This document shows positions 43,530 through 53,300 of a stretch of DNA of 64,000 nucleotides, one piece after another. The stretch comes from Microbispora sp. H13382 (GTDB lineage: Bacteria; Actinomycetota; Actinomycetes; Streptosporangiales; Streptosporangiaceae): contig NZ_JABBXA010000011.1 in the NCBI RefSeq assembly GCF_014161445.1, forward strand, positions 124,001 through 188,000, read 5' to 3'. The position numbers and the translations under genes were made by a program. Positions within the stretch are counted from its first letter, which is position 1. The number at the start of each line of letters is the position of its first letter. The notes below the pieces were generated by a model that did no database searches, was not told where the DNA came from, and saw only the letters and a list, made by a program, of their open reading frames with translations.

Positions 43530-44378
43530 TCACGGAATCCTGACGACGTTGTGATTCGGCTGGTTCGCGGGGAGGTCGTCGAAGACGACGACGCGGGATG
43601 CCGGAGGCGCCGTGACCCTCACCTTCGCGCCCCAGTGGTGATACCGCGTGTCCACGACGCTGGTGTAGACGGTTCTGACCAATTCGTCGTCGCGGGAGAA
43701 CTCGTAATCCTTCTCCGCCCACCGCGTCACCAGGCGAACCGGCAGTCCGTCCGGGCCGACGAACAGTCTGAACGAGACCTTGAGCCTGTCCGGATTCATG
43801 GGGCCCTGCGCCGCGTACAGGTCCTGCGTCCTGAGGGTGCCGCGATATTCGCCCGGGCGGTGGACCACCGCTTTCGAGATCACGAACTTGAGCCTCGCGG
43901 GGCTGAGCACGTCGACGATTTGATGCCCGCGCTGGCCATAATTTCCCCAGGTCGCGGTGTTCCCGTCGAATCTGGTCCAGGTCTTTCCCGCGGGCATCGG
44001 ACCCCACCCGAAACCCTGGACATAGGTGTCGGACCCCACGTTGACCGCGCGGAGCGGGGCGCGCAGGTCTTCCAGGTGCTCGCGGGGGACAGTGGCTTCG
44101 AGCGCAGGGGTGATTTCCAGCCTGGAGGTGAGGTCATAGCCGGTTACGCCGGATTTGCCGAATCCGATCGAGCCGGTGGTGTGGGTGACGTAGGTCTGTT
44201 TGGCACGTTTGGAAGTCGTTCGGGCCGTCTCCGAAACCAGCACTCCACGTCCAGCCCCGAACTGCTGCCTGAGCGCCTCAACCGGCTGAGCGGGCGAATC
44301 GGCGTGAGCGGCGCCGACGCCGGCGGACAGCGCCGTGAGCATACCGAGCACAACACCGGCGACCGCGAGACGCTTCAT
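43530..44378 (-). CDS. Secreted protein, LppX/LolA-like fold candidate
   Basis: 282 aa from ATG 44378 preceded by GGGGGAG. Signal peptide MKRLAVAGVVLGMLTALSAGVGAAHA; not a lipoprotein. The mature part has the alternation of beta-strands seen in actinobacterial LppX/DUF-type envelope proteins (GVTGYDLTSRLEI, DTYVQGFGWGPMPAGKTW, LPVRLVTRWAEKDYEFSRDD). Function unknown; lipid or peptidoglycan-precursor carriage is only analogy. Confidence 0.7.
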   Translation of the reverse strand: MKRLAVAGVVLGMLTALSAGVGAAHADSPAQPVEALRQQFGAGRGVLVSETARTTSKRAKQTYVTHTTGSIGFGKSGVTGYDLTSRLEITPALEATVPREHLEDLRAPLRAVNVGSDTYVQGFGWGPMPAGKTWTRFDGNTATWGNYGQRGHQIVDVLSPARLKFVISKAVVHRPGEYRGTLRTQDLYAAQGPMNPDRLKVSFRLFVGPDGLPVRLVTRWAEKDYEFSRDDELVRTVYTSVVDTRYHHWGAKVRVTAPPASRVVVFDDLPANQPNHNVVRIP

Positions 44379-44538
44379 ATCTCCCCCTGGGCTGAAAGCA
44401 CGCTCGAAATCCTGTCGGCTCCGAATCACGAATCGATCTCGATATCGGCAGGGCTTCGATTCGCGGCGAGCTTCACACCCCGCGCGCCGGTGAAATGTGC
44501 GGAGAGCCGTTTCCCTGCCCCTACTTCAGGAGCCGACG

Positions 44539-45777
44539 ATGGATGACGAGATTGAGCTGATCAGCGACGGCGATGGACTGGCGGTCATCGGGAATCCGAC
44601 GGCTGTCGAACGCTTCCTGGTCTCCGAGGGACTGCCGTCGAAGGACCTCGGACTGCGACGGCTCAGATCTGTTCTCGATATCGGGGCTGGAGCCGCACAG
44701 GCAGGTTCCGAGATCGCCGCCAACTCAGGTCGCTGGGTGAAGCTGACCAAGGAGTCCGCACAGCTTGTCGAGAAGTACGGGCTGAGGAAAAGCTCGAAGT
44801 CGGGTCTCAGTACCGGTGTGCTGAAGGGGAACAACGGCCAGATCAAGGGATTCGTCGATTTCACGAAGGGGTCAGGGTCGTTTCTGACCAACCCGGCGAT
44901 TCTGGCTGGTGCCGCGGGGATCATGGCGCAGGTCGCGATGCAGCAGACGATGGACGAGATCACCGACTATCTCGCCACGATCGACGAGAAGGTCGACGAC
45001 GTGCTCCGCGCCCAGAAGGACGCTGTGGTGGCGGACATGATCGGAGTGGACCTCGTGATCGAAGAGGCCATGACCATCCGGGAGCAGGTGGGCCGGGTCT
45101 CCGAGGTCACGTGGTCGAAGGTGCAGACCACATCGGTGACCATTACACGAACCCAGGCGTACGCGTTGCGCCAACTCGACGCACTCGCGGAGAAGGTGGA
45201 GCACAAGACCAAGATCGCTGATCTCGCCAAGACGGCCAAGGAGGCCGAGTCCAAGGCTCAGGAGTGGCTCGCCGTTCTGGCTCGTTGCTTCCAACTGCAG
45301 GACTCGATCGCCGTGCTCGAACTCGACCGGGTGCTGGACACGTCTCCGGAGGAGCTGGACCGGCATCGCCTCGGGCTTCGGGCCGCACGGCAGAACCGGC
45401 TGGATCTCATCTCACGGTGCACCGAGCGTCTGATGGCCCGCATGGATGCGGCTGCCGGCACGGCCAACACGAAGGTGTTGCTGCACCCGACCGCGTCCCG
45501 GGCCGTGGTGCTTTCGAGCGACCATGTCGCGATCGCCGTCGTCGACTTCCACGGGCGGCTCGGGATCGAGCACGGTCGGCAGTCATTGGAAGCAAGACGA
45601 TGGGTGGACGCGGCCGTGGAGGTGAGGGACAAGGTGCTCGAGACGGGAGCAGAGGGCGTCGATGCCGCCAGGCACCTCGGTAACGAGACCCTCGGCCGGG
45701 CCAGATCGGTGACGGGCAAGCTCTCCAGCGGGATCACCGAGCGAGCGCTCCGTCGGCGCGGGGACGAATCGGGATGA
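44539..45777 (+). CDS. Long helical protein with hydrophobic segment, unknown function
   Basis: 412 aa from ATG 44539 (AGGAGCC upstream). Residues about 115-140 are a Gly/Ala-rich hydrophobic segment (FLTNPAILAGAAGIMAQVAM). Residues 140-290 form long amphipathic helices, coiled-coil-like (EITDYLATIDEKVDDVLRAQ, YALRQLDALAEKVEHKTKI). This layout recalls helical pore-forming or membrane-remodelling proteins, but I recognise no family. It carries no signal peptide. Single gene, convergent with the NAD(P)-binding gene. Confidence 0.65.
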   Translation: MDDEIELISDGDGLAVIGNPTAVERFLVSEGLPSKDLGLRRLRSVLDIGAGAAQAGSEIAANSGRWVKLTKESAQLVEKYGLRKSSKSGLSTGVLKGNNGQIKGFVDFTKGSGSFLTNPAILAGAAGIMAQVAMQQTMDEITDYLATIDEKVDDVLRAQKDAVVADMIGVDLVIEEAMTIREQVGRVSEVTWSKVQTTSVTITRTQAYALRQLDALAEKVEHKTKIADLAKTAKEAESKAQEWLAVLARCFQLQDSIAVLELDRVLDTSPEELDRHRLGLRAARQNRLDLISRCTERLMARMDAAAGTANTKVLLHPTASRAVVLSSDHVAIAVVDFHGRLGIEHGRQSLEARRWVDAAVEVRDKVLETGAEGVDAARHLGNETLGRARSVTGKLSSGITERALRRRGDESG

Positions 45778-45805
45778 GCCCGTCTCGCGGTGCCTTCTCT
45801 CGCGT

Positions 45806-46462
45806 TCAGTACGCCACGGTGAAACGGGTCCGGTGGTGGCGCGGCCGTTCGGCCTCGTCCAGCAGCGCCACCGCGAGGTCCTCCATGGAGATGCGGGACT
45901 CGCCGTCGGCGTCGACGAGGAGTTCGTCGGCACCCACGCGGTACCGGCCGGTCCGGGCGCCGGGGACGAGCAGGTCGGCCGGGCTCAGGTAGGCCCAGTC
46001 CGCGGTGGTGTCGGCCCGGCAGGCCGCCAGCTGGGCGACGCAGGCCGACGCGATGGGCAGCAGGAAGGACGGATAGCCCGGCCGGTCCATCAGACGGCCG
46101 CCGCCCTCGACGGTCAGGCTGCCCGCGCCGCCGACGAGCAGCAGGCGCACGCCGGTCTTGGCGCACGCCGCGAGCAGCGTGGTGGCGGCCGCGACCAGCT
46201 CGCCCTCCTGGCCGGGGGCCGGGCAGGTCGCTGTGATCACCAGGTCCTGCCCGGCGATCGACGCGACGACGTCGTCCACGTCGGTCGCGTCGCCGGCCCG
46301 CACGTGCACCCCGCCGTGCACCCCGCCGTGCACCCTGTCGGGCAGCCCGGCGAGCCGCACCGCGGTCCGGGCCACGGCAGTCACCTCGTGCCGGCGGGAC
46401 ACGGCCTCGGCGACCACACGCCTGCCCACGTTCCCCGTCGCCCCGAACACCGTGATGCGCAT
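45806..46462 (-). CDS. NAD(P)H-binding SDR-like protein (NmrA/YwnB type)
   Basis: 218 aa. N-terminal Rossmann motif FGATGNVGRRVV and the central LLLVGGAGSL match atypical SDR/NAD(P)H-binding proteins. A 12-bp tandem repeat encodes HGGVHGGVHV near residue 65. Divergent from the marR gene 52 bp away with a shared 19-bp dyad, so it is probably a MarR target, perhaps for quinone or thiol stress. Confidence 0.88.
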   Translation of the reverse strand: MRITVFGATGNVGRRVVAEAVSRRHEVTAVARTAVRLAGLPDRVHGGVHGGVHVRAGDATDVDDVVASIAGQDLVITATCPAPGQEGELVAAATTLLAACAKTGVRLLLVGGAGSLTVEGGGRLMDRPGYPSFLLPIASACVAQLAACRADTTADWAYLSPADLLVPGARTGRYRVGADELLVDADGESRISMEDLAVALLDEAERPRHHRTRFTVAY

Positions 46463-46488
46463 GCCTGTTACTCCCTCTCGATCCGGGT

Positions 46489-46507
46489 GGTTGCCGTGGC
46501 GGTAACC
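46489..46507. promoter_or_regulatory. Candidate MarR operator
   Basis: GGTTGCCGTGGCGGTAACC is a near-perfect dyad in the 52-bp divergent region, 7 bp before the marR start codon. Confidence 0.55.
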
Positions 46508-46514
46508 TTGCGAT

Positions 46515-47006
46515 GTGCCCGATCATGTGGACCACGTTCTGCAGCAGTGGGCCCATGCCCGCCCCGACCTGGACGTGTCTCCGATGGCGGTCTTCGGCCG
46601 GCTGTCGCGGCTGACCCAGCTCGTCAACAACGAGCTGCGCCGCACGTTCGCCGAGCACGACCTGGACCCCTCGTCGTTCGACGTCCTGGCCACCCTCCGC
46701 CGTGGCGGCCGGCAGGCCCCGGCCGAGCTGATGCGCTCAGCCATGATCACTTCCGGGGCGGTCACCCAGCGCCTCGACCGGCTGGAGGCGCGGGGCCTGG
46801 TGACCCGGACGCCCAGCGACGTCGACGGCCGCGGTGTCCACGTCGATCTGACCGAGGCGGGCCGCGAGCTCATCGACCGCGCCCTGCCCGACCACGTGGA
46901 CACCGAACGGCGCCTGCTCGCCGGGCTCACCCCCGCCCAGCGGGAGAACCTGGCCGAGACCCTCAGGCAACTGCTGACGTCACTGGGCGACGAGCGGGCT
47001 TCCTAG
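46515..47006 (+). CDS. MarR family transcriptional regulator
   Basis: 163 aa from GTG 46515. Winged helix: FDVLATLRRGGRQAPAELMR, AMITSGAVTQRLDRLEARGL and wing TPSDVDGRGVHVDLTEAG. Divergent from the NAD(P)-binding gene and tail-to-tail (4-bp overlap) with an MFS gene, both plausible targets. Probably autoregulated through the 46489-46507 dyad. Confidence 0.92.
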   Translation: MPDHVDHVLQQWAHARPDLDVSPMAVFGRLSRLTQLVNNELRRTFAEHDLDPSSFDVLATLRRGGRQAPAELMRSAMITSGAVTQRLDRLEARGLVTRTPSDVDGRGVHVDLTEAGRELIDRALPDHVDTERRLLAGLTPAQRENLAETLRQLLTSLGDERAS

Positions 47007-48193
47007 ACCCGCCTGGCGCCGGACACCACCAGCGACGTCAGGATCACGAGACCCGCCGCGACCCACAGCACGCCGGTCACGGCGACCGCCCCGACGATGA
47101 GGCTGGCGAACAGCGCCCCCAGCGCGATCGCCAGGTTGAACATGCAGGTGTTGAGCCCGGTGGCGGCCTCGATGCCCTGCGGCGCCGCCTTGATGATCCA
47201 GGTCTGCACGCTCACCGGCAGGCCGCCGAACGCGAACCCCCAGGCGATCAACAGGATCGACCCGGTGACCGCGTTGCCGCCGAGGAACGGGAACGCCGCC
47301 AGGATGACCGCGAGCGCGACGCTGACCGCGACGATCGTGCCGCGGACGTTGCGGCCCGCCCACGAGCCGGCGATGAAATTGCCGATCATCCCGGCCACGC
47401 CGTACGCCAGCAGCAGCGGGCCCACGAACGTCGCGTCCACTCCGGAGACGTCCTGCAGGATCGGGCTGACGAACGTGAAGGCGCCGTAGTGCCCGGACAC
47501 CAGCAGGAACGTGGCGATGACGCCGACCCGGACGGCGGGCGTGCGCAGCTGCTCGCCCAGTGTGCGCAGCCGGACCGGCTCGGTCGCCGGCATCCGCGGC
47601 AGCAGCACGGCCAGCGCGATCACCAGCAGGAGCGCGACCACGGCGACCGCGCCGAACGCGACGCGCCAGCCGGTGAGCTCGCCGACGAACGTGCCCGCGG
47701 GGACGCCGAGGACGTTGGCGGCCATGGCGCCGAAGAAGATCAGTGAGGTGGCCCTGGCGACGTGCGCCCCGGGGACCAGGCGGACGCCGAGGCCCGCGGC
47801 GAGCGCCCAGAACCCGCCGATGCTGACGCCCACGAACAGCCGCGCCACCATGAGCACGGCGTACGAGGGGGTGAGCGCGGACACGACGTTGGCCACCAGT
47901 GCCAGCAGGATCAGGCCGAGCAGGACCACCCGCCGGTCCAGCCCCCGGATCGCCACGGGCAGCAGCGGGGCGGTGACGGCGGCGACCAGGCCGGACACGG
48001 TCACCATGAGACCGACTTCGCCGTCGGTGACGTTCAGGCCGCCGCCGATGGCCGTGAGCAGGCCCATGGGCAGGTTCTCGACGGTCACCACCAGGAAGGT
48101 CCCCAGCGCGACGGCGATCACCGCGAGCCAGTTCTTGATGGGCACGCGATCCGGTCTGCCGGCTTCGGCGGAGACGGACTCGATGACGGTCAT
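47003..48193 (-). CDS. MFS transporter (DHA1/AraJ-like)
   Basis: 396 aa from ATG 48193, 6 bp after AGGAGG. Twelve helices; VENLPMGLLTAIGGGL in helix 1 and the GLDRRVVLLG loop are typical of the AraJ/chloramphenicol-efflux-like DHA1 branch. Two CTTAG-type palindromes 75-107 bp upstream suggest tight repression. Drug or metabolite export; substrate unknown. Confidence 0.9.
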   Translation of the reverse strand: MTVIESVSAEAGRPDRVPIKNWLAVIAVALGTFLVVTVENLPMGLLTAIGGGLNVTDGEVGLMVTVSGLVAAVTAPLLPVAIRGLDRRVVLLGLILLALVANVVSALTPSYAVLMVARLFVGVSIGGFWALAAGLGVRLVPGAHVARATSLIFFGAMAANVLGVPAGTFVGELTGWRVAFGAVAVVALLLVIALAVLLPRMPATEPVRLRTLGEQLRTPAVRVGVIATFLLVSGHYGAFTFVSPILQDVSGVDATFVGPLLLAYGVAGMIGNFIAGSWAGRNVRGTIVAVSVALAVILAAFPFLGGNAVTGSILLIAWGFAFGGLPVSVQTWIIKAAPQGIEAATGLNTCMFNLAIALGALFASLIVGAVAVTGVLWVAAGLVILTSLVVSGARRV

Positions 48194-48267
48194 CTGGTTC
48201 CTCCTGTGCGCGTGGCCCGGTCCGGGCAGGGGAGAGCGGACGTTCGTGCGTCGGCTGGGCAACTTCG

Positions 48268-48300
48268 CTTAGTGCTAAGAGACATTAGCTTAGCGCTAAG
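48268..48300. promoter_or_regulatory. Paired 12-bp operators upstream of the MFS gene
   Basis: CTTAGTGCTAAG (48268-48279) and CTTAGCGCTAAG (48289-48300) are palindromes with centres exactly 21 bp apart, two helical turns. Confidence 0.75.
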
Positions 48301-48836
48301 TGATTGACCAGAGGGGCCGGTGACGGCGCCCCGGCGGCATGGGCGGGCGTGCGATCCGGCGATCGCGCGCCGGAGGGCGGGGAGCCGCGCCGGCGGATGA
48401 TCCGGGGAAAGCGATTGTCCGTGGTGCATTCTCACCACCGCCGTTTCTCGCGCGTGCTCAAGGCACTCCGAAACGGAGGCTAGTTCGGCGTTTTCCGCCG
48501 GGTCAACGAGAGTCGTTCGCGATTCGGGGCGGGCCGTCCTCCGATAGGGGTCGAAAGGGGTTGCCCGCCGTATTTTTCTCGCCCGGCTCTGGGGCACCCG
48601 AAAAGTCCGCAGGTGTCCCGGATTGTCCTGACATGCTTATGGGGCTGCTAGGGGTTGTGGGAAAAGTGCGCCGCGGCCAATTCTGAATACGCCTCGCCAG
48701 GCCAGAGTATTCGCGCCGCTGCTAATTCCAGCGCGAAAGGCCGAACTGTCGCGGGCAGCTCAATGCCATCGTTCGTGGCCGATTGCAATTCGTTTCCGAC
48801 CGAGGCCGCTAAGGCCGGTTCGAAAGGCGGGTCAAC
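48301..48836. other. Intergenic region upstream of the NRPS operon
   Basis: 536 bp with lower GC toward the right end and no supported gene. It must contain the operon promoter; I cannot pick a single -35/-10 pair with confidence. Short frames here lack ribosome sites. Confidence 0.5.
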
Positions 48837-49529
48837 ATGCAGGGACTTATTCAGGTGGCCGGTGTCATCGACCAGGCCGAGGCGGACCTGATCCGCGAGG
48901 AAGGCGCGGACTGGCTCGGCTTCGCCCTGCGGCTGCCGGCGAAGAACGAGGACCTGTCCGAAGCGGACGCCGCGGCGATCGTCAAGGAGATCCAGCCGGA
49001 GCACAGGGGTGTCGTGATCACCTACCTGACCGACGCCGAGGAGATCAAGACCTTCTGCGCGGAGCTCGGCGTCACCGCGATCCAGCTGCACGGCGACGTG
49101 ACGGGCGAGGAACTGCGGAAGCTGCGGCGCATCGCCCCCGACCTGTACGTGCTCAAGAGCCTCGTGGTCAAGCAGGACAACCTCGACGAACTGGCCACGA
49201 TCGTGGACGAGGCGGCCGAGTGGGTCGACATGTTCATCACCGACACCTTCAACCCGGCCACCGGTGCCAAGGGCGCCACCGGTCTGTTGCACGACTGGTC
49301 GATCAGCGCGGAACTGGTCCGGATCTCGCCCAAGCCGCTGATGCTCGCCGGTGGGCTGAACCCGGACAACGTCGCCGCCGCGATCGCCGAGGTCCGCCCG
49401 GCCGCCGTCGACGCGCACACCGGCCTGGAGGACCCGGTCACCCGCCGGAAGGACCGGCTGAAGGTGCGCAAGTTCGTCGACGAGGCCCGCAGGGCCTTCG
49501 CCGAGCTGCAGGCGGGTGAGAAGTCATGA
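48837..49529 (+). CDS. TrpF-like (beta/alpha)8 protein with altered active site
   Basis: 230 aa. The fold signature of phosphoribosylanthranilate isomerase is clear: TAIQLHGDVTGEEL, FITDTFNPATGAKGATG, HDWSIS, LMLAGGLNPDNV, VDAHTGLED. But the N-terminal KxCG motif with the catalytic base Cys reads QVAGV (Ala), and the Arg of the phosphate/anthranilate loop (KSKRYIS) is replaced (AKNEDLS). The catalytic-acid Asp (DTF) is kept. So tryptophan-pathway activity is unlikely; a related sugar-phosphate reaction in the pathway of this operon is plausible. First gene; overlaps the next by 4 bp. Confidence 0.8.
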   Translation: MQGLIQVAGVIDQAEADLIREEGADWLGFALRLPAKNEDLSEADAAAIVKEIQPEHRGVVITYLTDAEEIKTFCAELGVTAIQLHGDVTGEELRKLRRIAPDLYVLKSLVVKQDNLDELATIVDEAAEWVDMFITDTFNPATGAKGATGLLHDWSISAELVRISPKPLMLAGGLNPDNVAAAIAEVRPAAVDAHTGLEDPVTRRKDRLKVRKFVDEARRAFAELQAGEKS

Positions 49530-50209
49530 CGATCACGACAGCGACCACGACCGGGCCGGCGCTCGACACCGTGCACCTGCTGCCGCAGACCAGGCAGCTC
49601 CGGGCGCTGCACACGATCATCCGGGACCGGCACGCCGACCCGGAGCGCTTCGTCACCACGTCGGGCCGGATCATCCGTCAGCTCGTCGAGACGGCCCTGG
49701 ACCTCCTGCCGTACGAGCCGTTCGACGTGCAGACCCCTGTGGGGCGCACCTACCACGGCCTGCGACCGGCCACGCGGATCTGCGGGGTGTCCGTCCTGCG
49801 CGCCGGGGAGAGCATGGAGCACGAGCTGCGGGCGATGTCGCCGGGAGTGCGGATCGGCAAGATCCTGATCCAGCGGGACAAGGTGACGAAGCTGCCGCGG
49901 CTGTACTACTCCGCGCTGCCCGCGGACATCGACCGGCGGAGCGTGCTGCTGCTGGACCCGATGCTGGCCACCGGCGGGACCGCGCTGGCCGCCATCGAGG
50001 TGCTGCTCGGCCACGGGGTCGCGGTGGACGACATCGTCTTCGTCACCCTGCTGTCGGCGCCGGAGGGCATCGACGCGGTCCACGCGCACCACCCGAACCT
50101 GCGGATCGTGACCTCGGCCATCGAGGAACGGCTGAACGAGAACGCCTACATGATCCCCGGCATCGGCGATTTCGGCGACCGGTACTTCGGCACGGACATC
50201 ACACGATGA
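49526..50209 (+). CDS. upp: Uracil phosphoribosyltransferase
   Basis: 227 aa. VSVLRAGESMEHELR, KILIQRDK, the PRPP loop LLDPMLATGGTA and the uracil loop GIGDFGDRYFGTD are intact. The wording resembles eukaryote-like UPRTs (as in apicomplexans) more than the common bacterial Upp. In the minimycin pathway a UPRT (MinD) protects the producer by raising the UMP pool; the same self-protection role fits here. ATGA overlap with the TrpF-like gene shows coupling. Confidence 0.88.
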   Translation: MTITTATTTGPALDTVHLLPQTRQLRALHTIIRDRHADPERFVTTSGRIIRQLVETALDLLPYEPFDVQTPVGRTYHGLRPATRICGVSVLRAGESMEHELRAMSPGVRIGKILIQRDKVTKLPRLYYSALPADIDRRSVLLLDPMLATGGTALAAIEVLLGHGVAVDDIVFVTLLSAPEGIDAVHAHHPNLRIVTSAIEERLNENAYMIPGIGDFGDRYFGTDITR

Positions 50210-50262
50210 ACGCCGGCGCCGCGTGATCGGCGCGGCCGGCGTCTCGCTGCCGGTCATCCGGC

Positions 50263-50289
50263 CCACGGCCGCGCCGGGCGCGGCCGTGG
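50263..50289 (+). promoter_or_regulatory. Intercistronic hairpin between upp and the NRPS gene
   Basis: CCACGGCCGCG (50263-50273) pairs perfectly with CGCGGCCGTGG (50279-50289), 5-nt loop, no U-tract; 64 bp before the NRPS start. Confidence 0.6.
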
Positions 50290-50353
50290 CCGCGACGGCG
50301 CCGAGGGCCGCGGCTTCCCACCAACTCTTGTCCGCTCATCGCAGGGGGAGGAA

Positions 50354-53300
50354 ATGACCACCACTCCAGTCACTGAGGCGAGGCGGGAATCACCTGAGGA
50401 CGTCTGTCTTCCCGATCTGCTCGACGCACAGGCCCGGACGCGCCCGGACGACACGGCGGTCGTCTGCGGAGACCTGCGGCTGACCTTCCGCGAGCTCGCG
50501 GAGGGCGGCGCGGCCCTCGGCGGGCACCTGCGGGAGCTCGGCGTGGACCTCGACGAATGTGTGGGGCTGTTCGTCGAGCCGTCGATCGACCTGATGGTCG
50601 GGGTGTGGGGCATCCTGCGGGCCGGCGGCGCCTACCTCCCGCTGTCCCCCGAATACCCGGAAGAGCGCCTCCGCTACATGATCGAGGACGCCGGCGTGCG
50701 GGTCGTCGTCACGCAGGACGAGCTCGCGGCCAGGCTGACCGAGCTGGCGCCCGCCGGGACGAGGATCGTCACCCTGAAGGACGCGGCGCGGTCCGCGGGC
50801 TCGCCCGAGGGCGACCGTCACCCGGGCCTGCGGCCGGGCAACCTCGCGTACGTCATCTACACCTCCGGCAGCACCGGCAAGCCGAAGGGGGTGATGATCG
50901 AGCACCGCAGCATCGTCAGCCAGATGCGGTGGCTGCGGGCCGGCTACGGGATCGGCCACGACAAGATCGTCCTGCAGAAGACGCCGATGAGCTTCGACGC
51001 GGCGCAGTGGGAGATCCTCGCGCCGGTCTGCGGCTCGGTGGTCGTCGTGGGCCCGCCGGGGGTCTACCGGGACGCCGAGCGGCTGATCGACGTCATCAGG
51101 ACGCACGACGTCACCACGCTGCAGTGCGTCCCGACGCTGCTGACGGCGCTCGTGGACACCGAGGAGCTGCACGGCTGCACGTCGCTGACGCAGGTCTTCA
51201 CCGGCGGCGAGGTCCTGTCCAAGACGCTGGCGACGAGCTTCTTCGACACCCTGCCGGGGTGCGAGCTGGTCAACCTGTACGGCCCCACCGAATGCACGAT
51301 CAACTCCTCGGCGTACACCGTGGACCCGGCGGCCGTCGGCGAGGGCCCGCACGCGATCTCGATCGGCGCGCCGGTCGACCACACCGGCTACCACATCCTC
51401 GACCTCGGCGGATCGCCGGTGGCCGTCGGAGAGATCGGCGAGCTGTTCATCGGCGGCGTCCAGGTCGCCCGCGGCTACCTGCACCGGCCCGAGTTGACCG
51501 CGGAGCGGTTCGTGGACAACCCGTTCGGCGAGGGCCGGTTGTTCAGGACCGGCGACCTCGCGTACTGGAACGCCGACGGCACCGTCCAGTTCGTCGGCCG
51601 CGCGGACAACCAGATCAAGCTTCGGGGGTTCCGGGTCGAGCTGGACGAGATCAAGCTGGCGATCGAGACCCACGACTGGGTCAAGCACGCCGCGGTCATC
51701 GTCAAGGACGACCCGCGCACCGGATTCCAGAACCTGATCGCCTGCGTCGAGCTGAATCCCAAGGAAGCGGCGCTGATGGACCAGGGCAACCACGGCGCGC
51801 ACCACCAGTCCAAGGCGAGCAGGCTCCAGGTCAGGGCGCAGCTGTCCAACCCCGGAGTCCGGGACGCCGCGGAGCTCGACGGCAGGCCGGTCGTCGACCT
51901 GCCGGGCAGGCAGGCGACCGCGCGGCAACGCGCGCTGGCGTTCGCCCGCAAGACCTACCGGTTCTACGAGGGCGGGGAGGTCGGCCGGGGCGACATCCTG
52001 AAACTGCTGGCCAGGCGGGCCGAGGACGCGGACTCCCGCGGCCTGGACACCCTCGGCCTGGCGGAGCTCGGCGAGATCCTGCGGCACTTCGGCCAGCACA
52101 TCAGCGAGGAGCGCCTGCTGCCGAAGTACGCGTACGCCTCGCCCGGGGCGTTGTACGCGACCCAGATGTACCTCGAGATCACCGGGATGGACGGCCTCCG
52201 GCCGGGCTACTACTACCACCACCCGGTGCACCACCGGCTCGTGCTGATCGGGCCGGCCGCCGGGGGGCCGGAGCCTCGGGTGAAGGTGCACTTCATCGGT
52301 AAGAAGCGGGCGATAGAACCGGTCTACAAGAACAACATCCGCGAGGTCCTGGAGATCGAGACCGGCCACATGGTCGGCCTGTTCGAGGAGGTGCTGCCCG
52401 GGCACGGCCTGGACATCAGAGCCCTGGAGTACGCGCCGGCCACGAAGGACCACCTGGACTGCGCCGACGAGGACCACTACCTCGGCACGTTCGAGCTGGT
52501 CCCGTACGCGGGGCCGCGCCCGGACGAGGTCGACCTCTACGTCCAGGCGCATCCCGGCAGGGTCCCCGACCTGCGGGCGGGCCAGTACGCCTACGAGAAC
52601 GGGCGGCTGCGCCTGATCTCGGACGAGCTCATCCTCAAGAAGCAGGTCATCGCGATCAACCAGCAGGTCTACGACCGGGCTTCCATCGGCGTCTCGGTGG
52701 TCAGCAGGAACGACGAGGACTGGCTGCGCTACATCGACCTGGGCCGCACGCTGCAGCACCTGTCGATGAACGACGTCAACATCGGGTTCATGTCGTCCGG
52801 ATACAGCTCGAAGTCCGGCGACGCCCTGCCCTCGGCGCGCCGGATCGACGGCATCCTGCGCTCGCTCGGCCGGCCCACGGGCCCGTCCTACTTCTTCATC
52901 GGCGGGCGCGTGAGCGACGAACAGCGGTTGAGCGAGGGGATGAAGGAGGACCTGGTCCACATGAAGGGACCGGCGGAGATGATCAGGGACGACCTGATCA
53001 ACTTCCTGCCGGACTACATGATCCCGAACAAGGTCGTCGTGCTGGACCGGCTCCCGTTCACGGCGAACGGGAAGATCGACGTCAAGGCGCTGGCCGCGTC
53101 TGGCGCGACGAACGTGGACAACGACGACCGGCCGTACGTCGCGCCGCGGACCGTCACCGAACGCCGGATCGCCGAACTGTGGAAGAAGGCGATGAAGCGG
53201 GAGACCGTCTCGGTGGAGGACGACTTCTTCGCCTCCGGCGGGAACTCGCTCATCGCCGTCGGGCTGATCAACAAGATCAACCGGGAGTTCTGCGGCTCGC

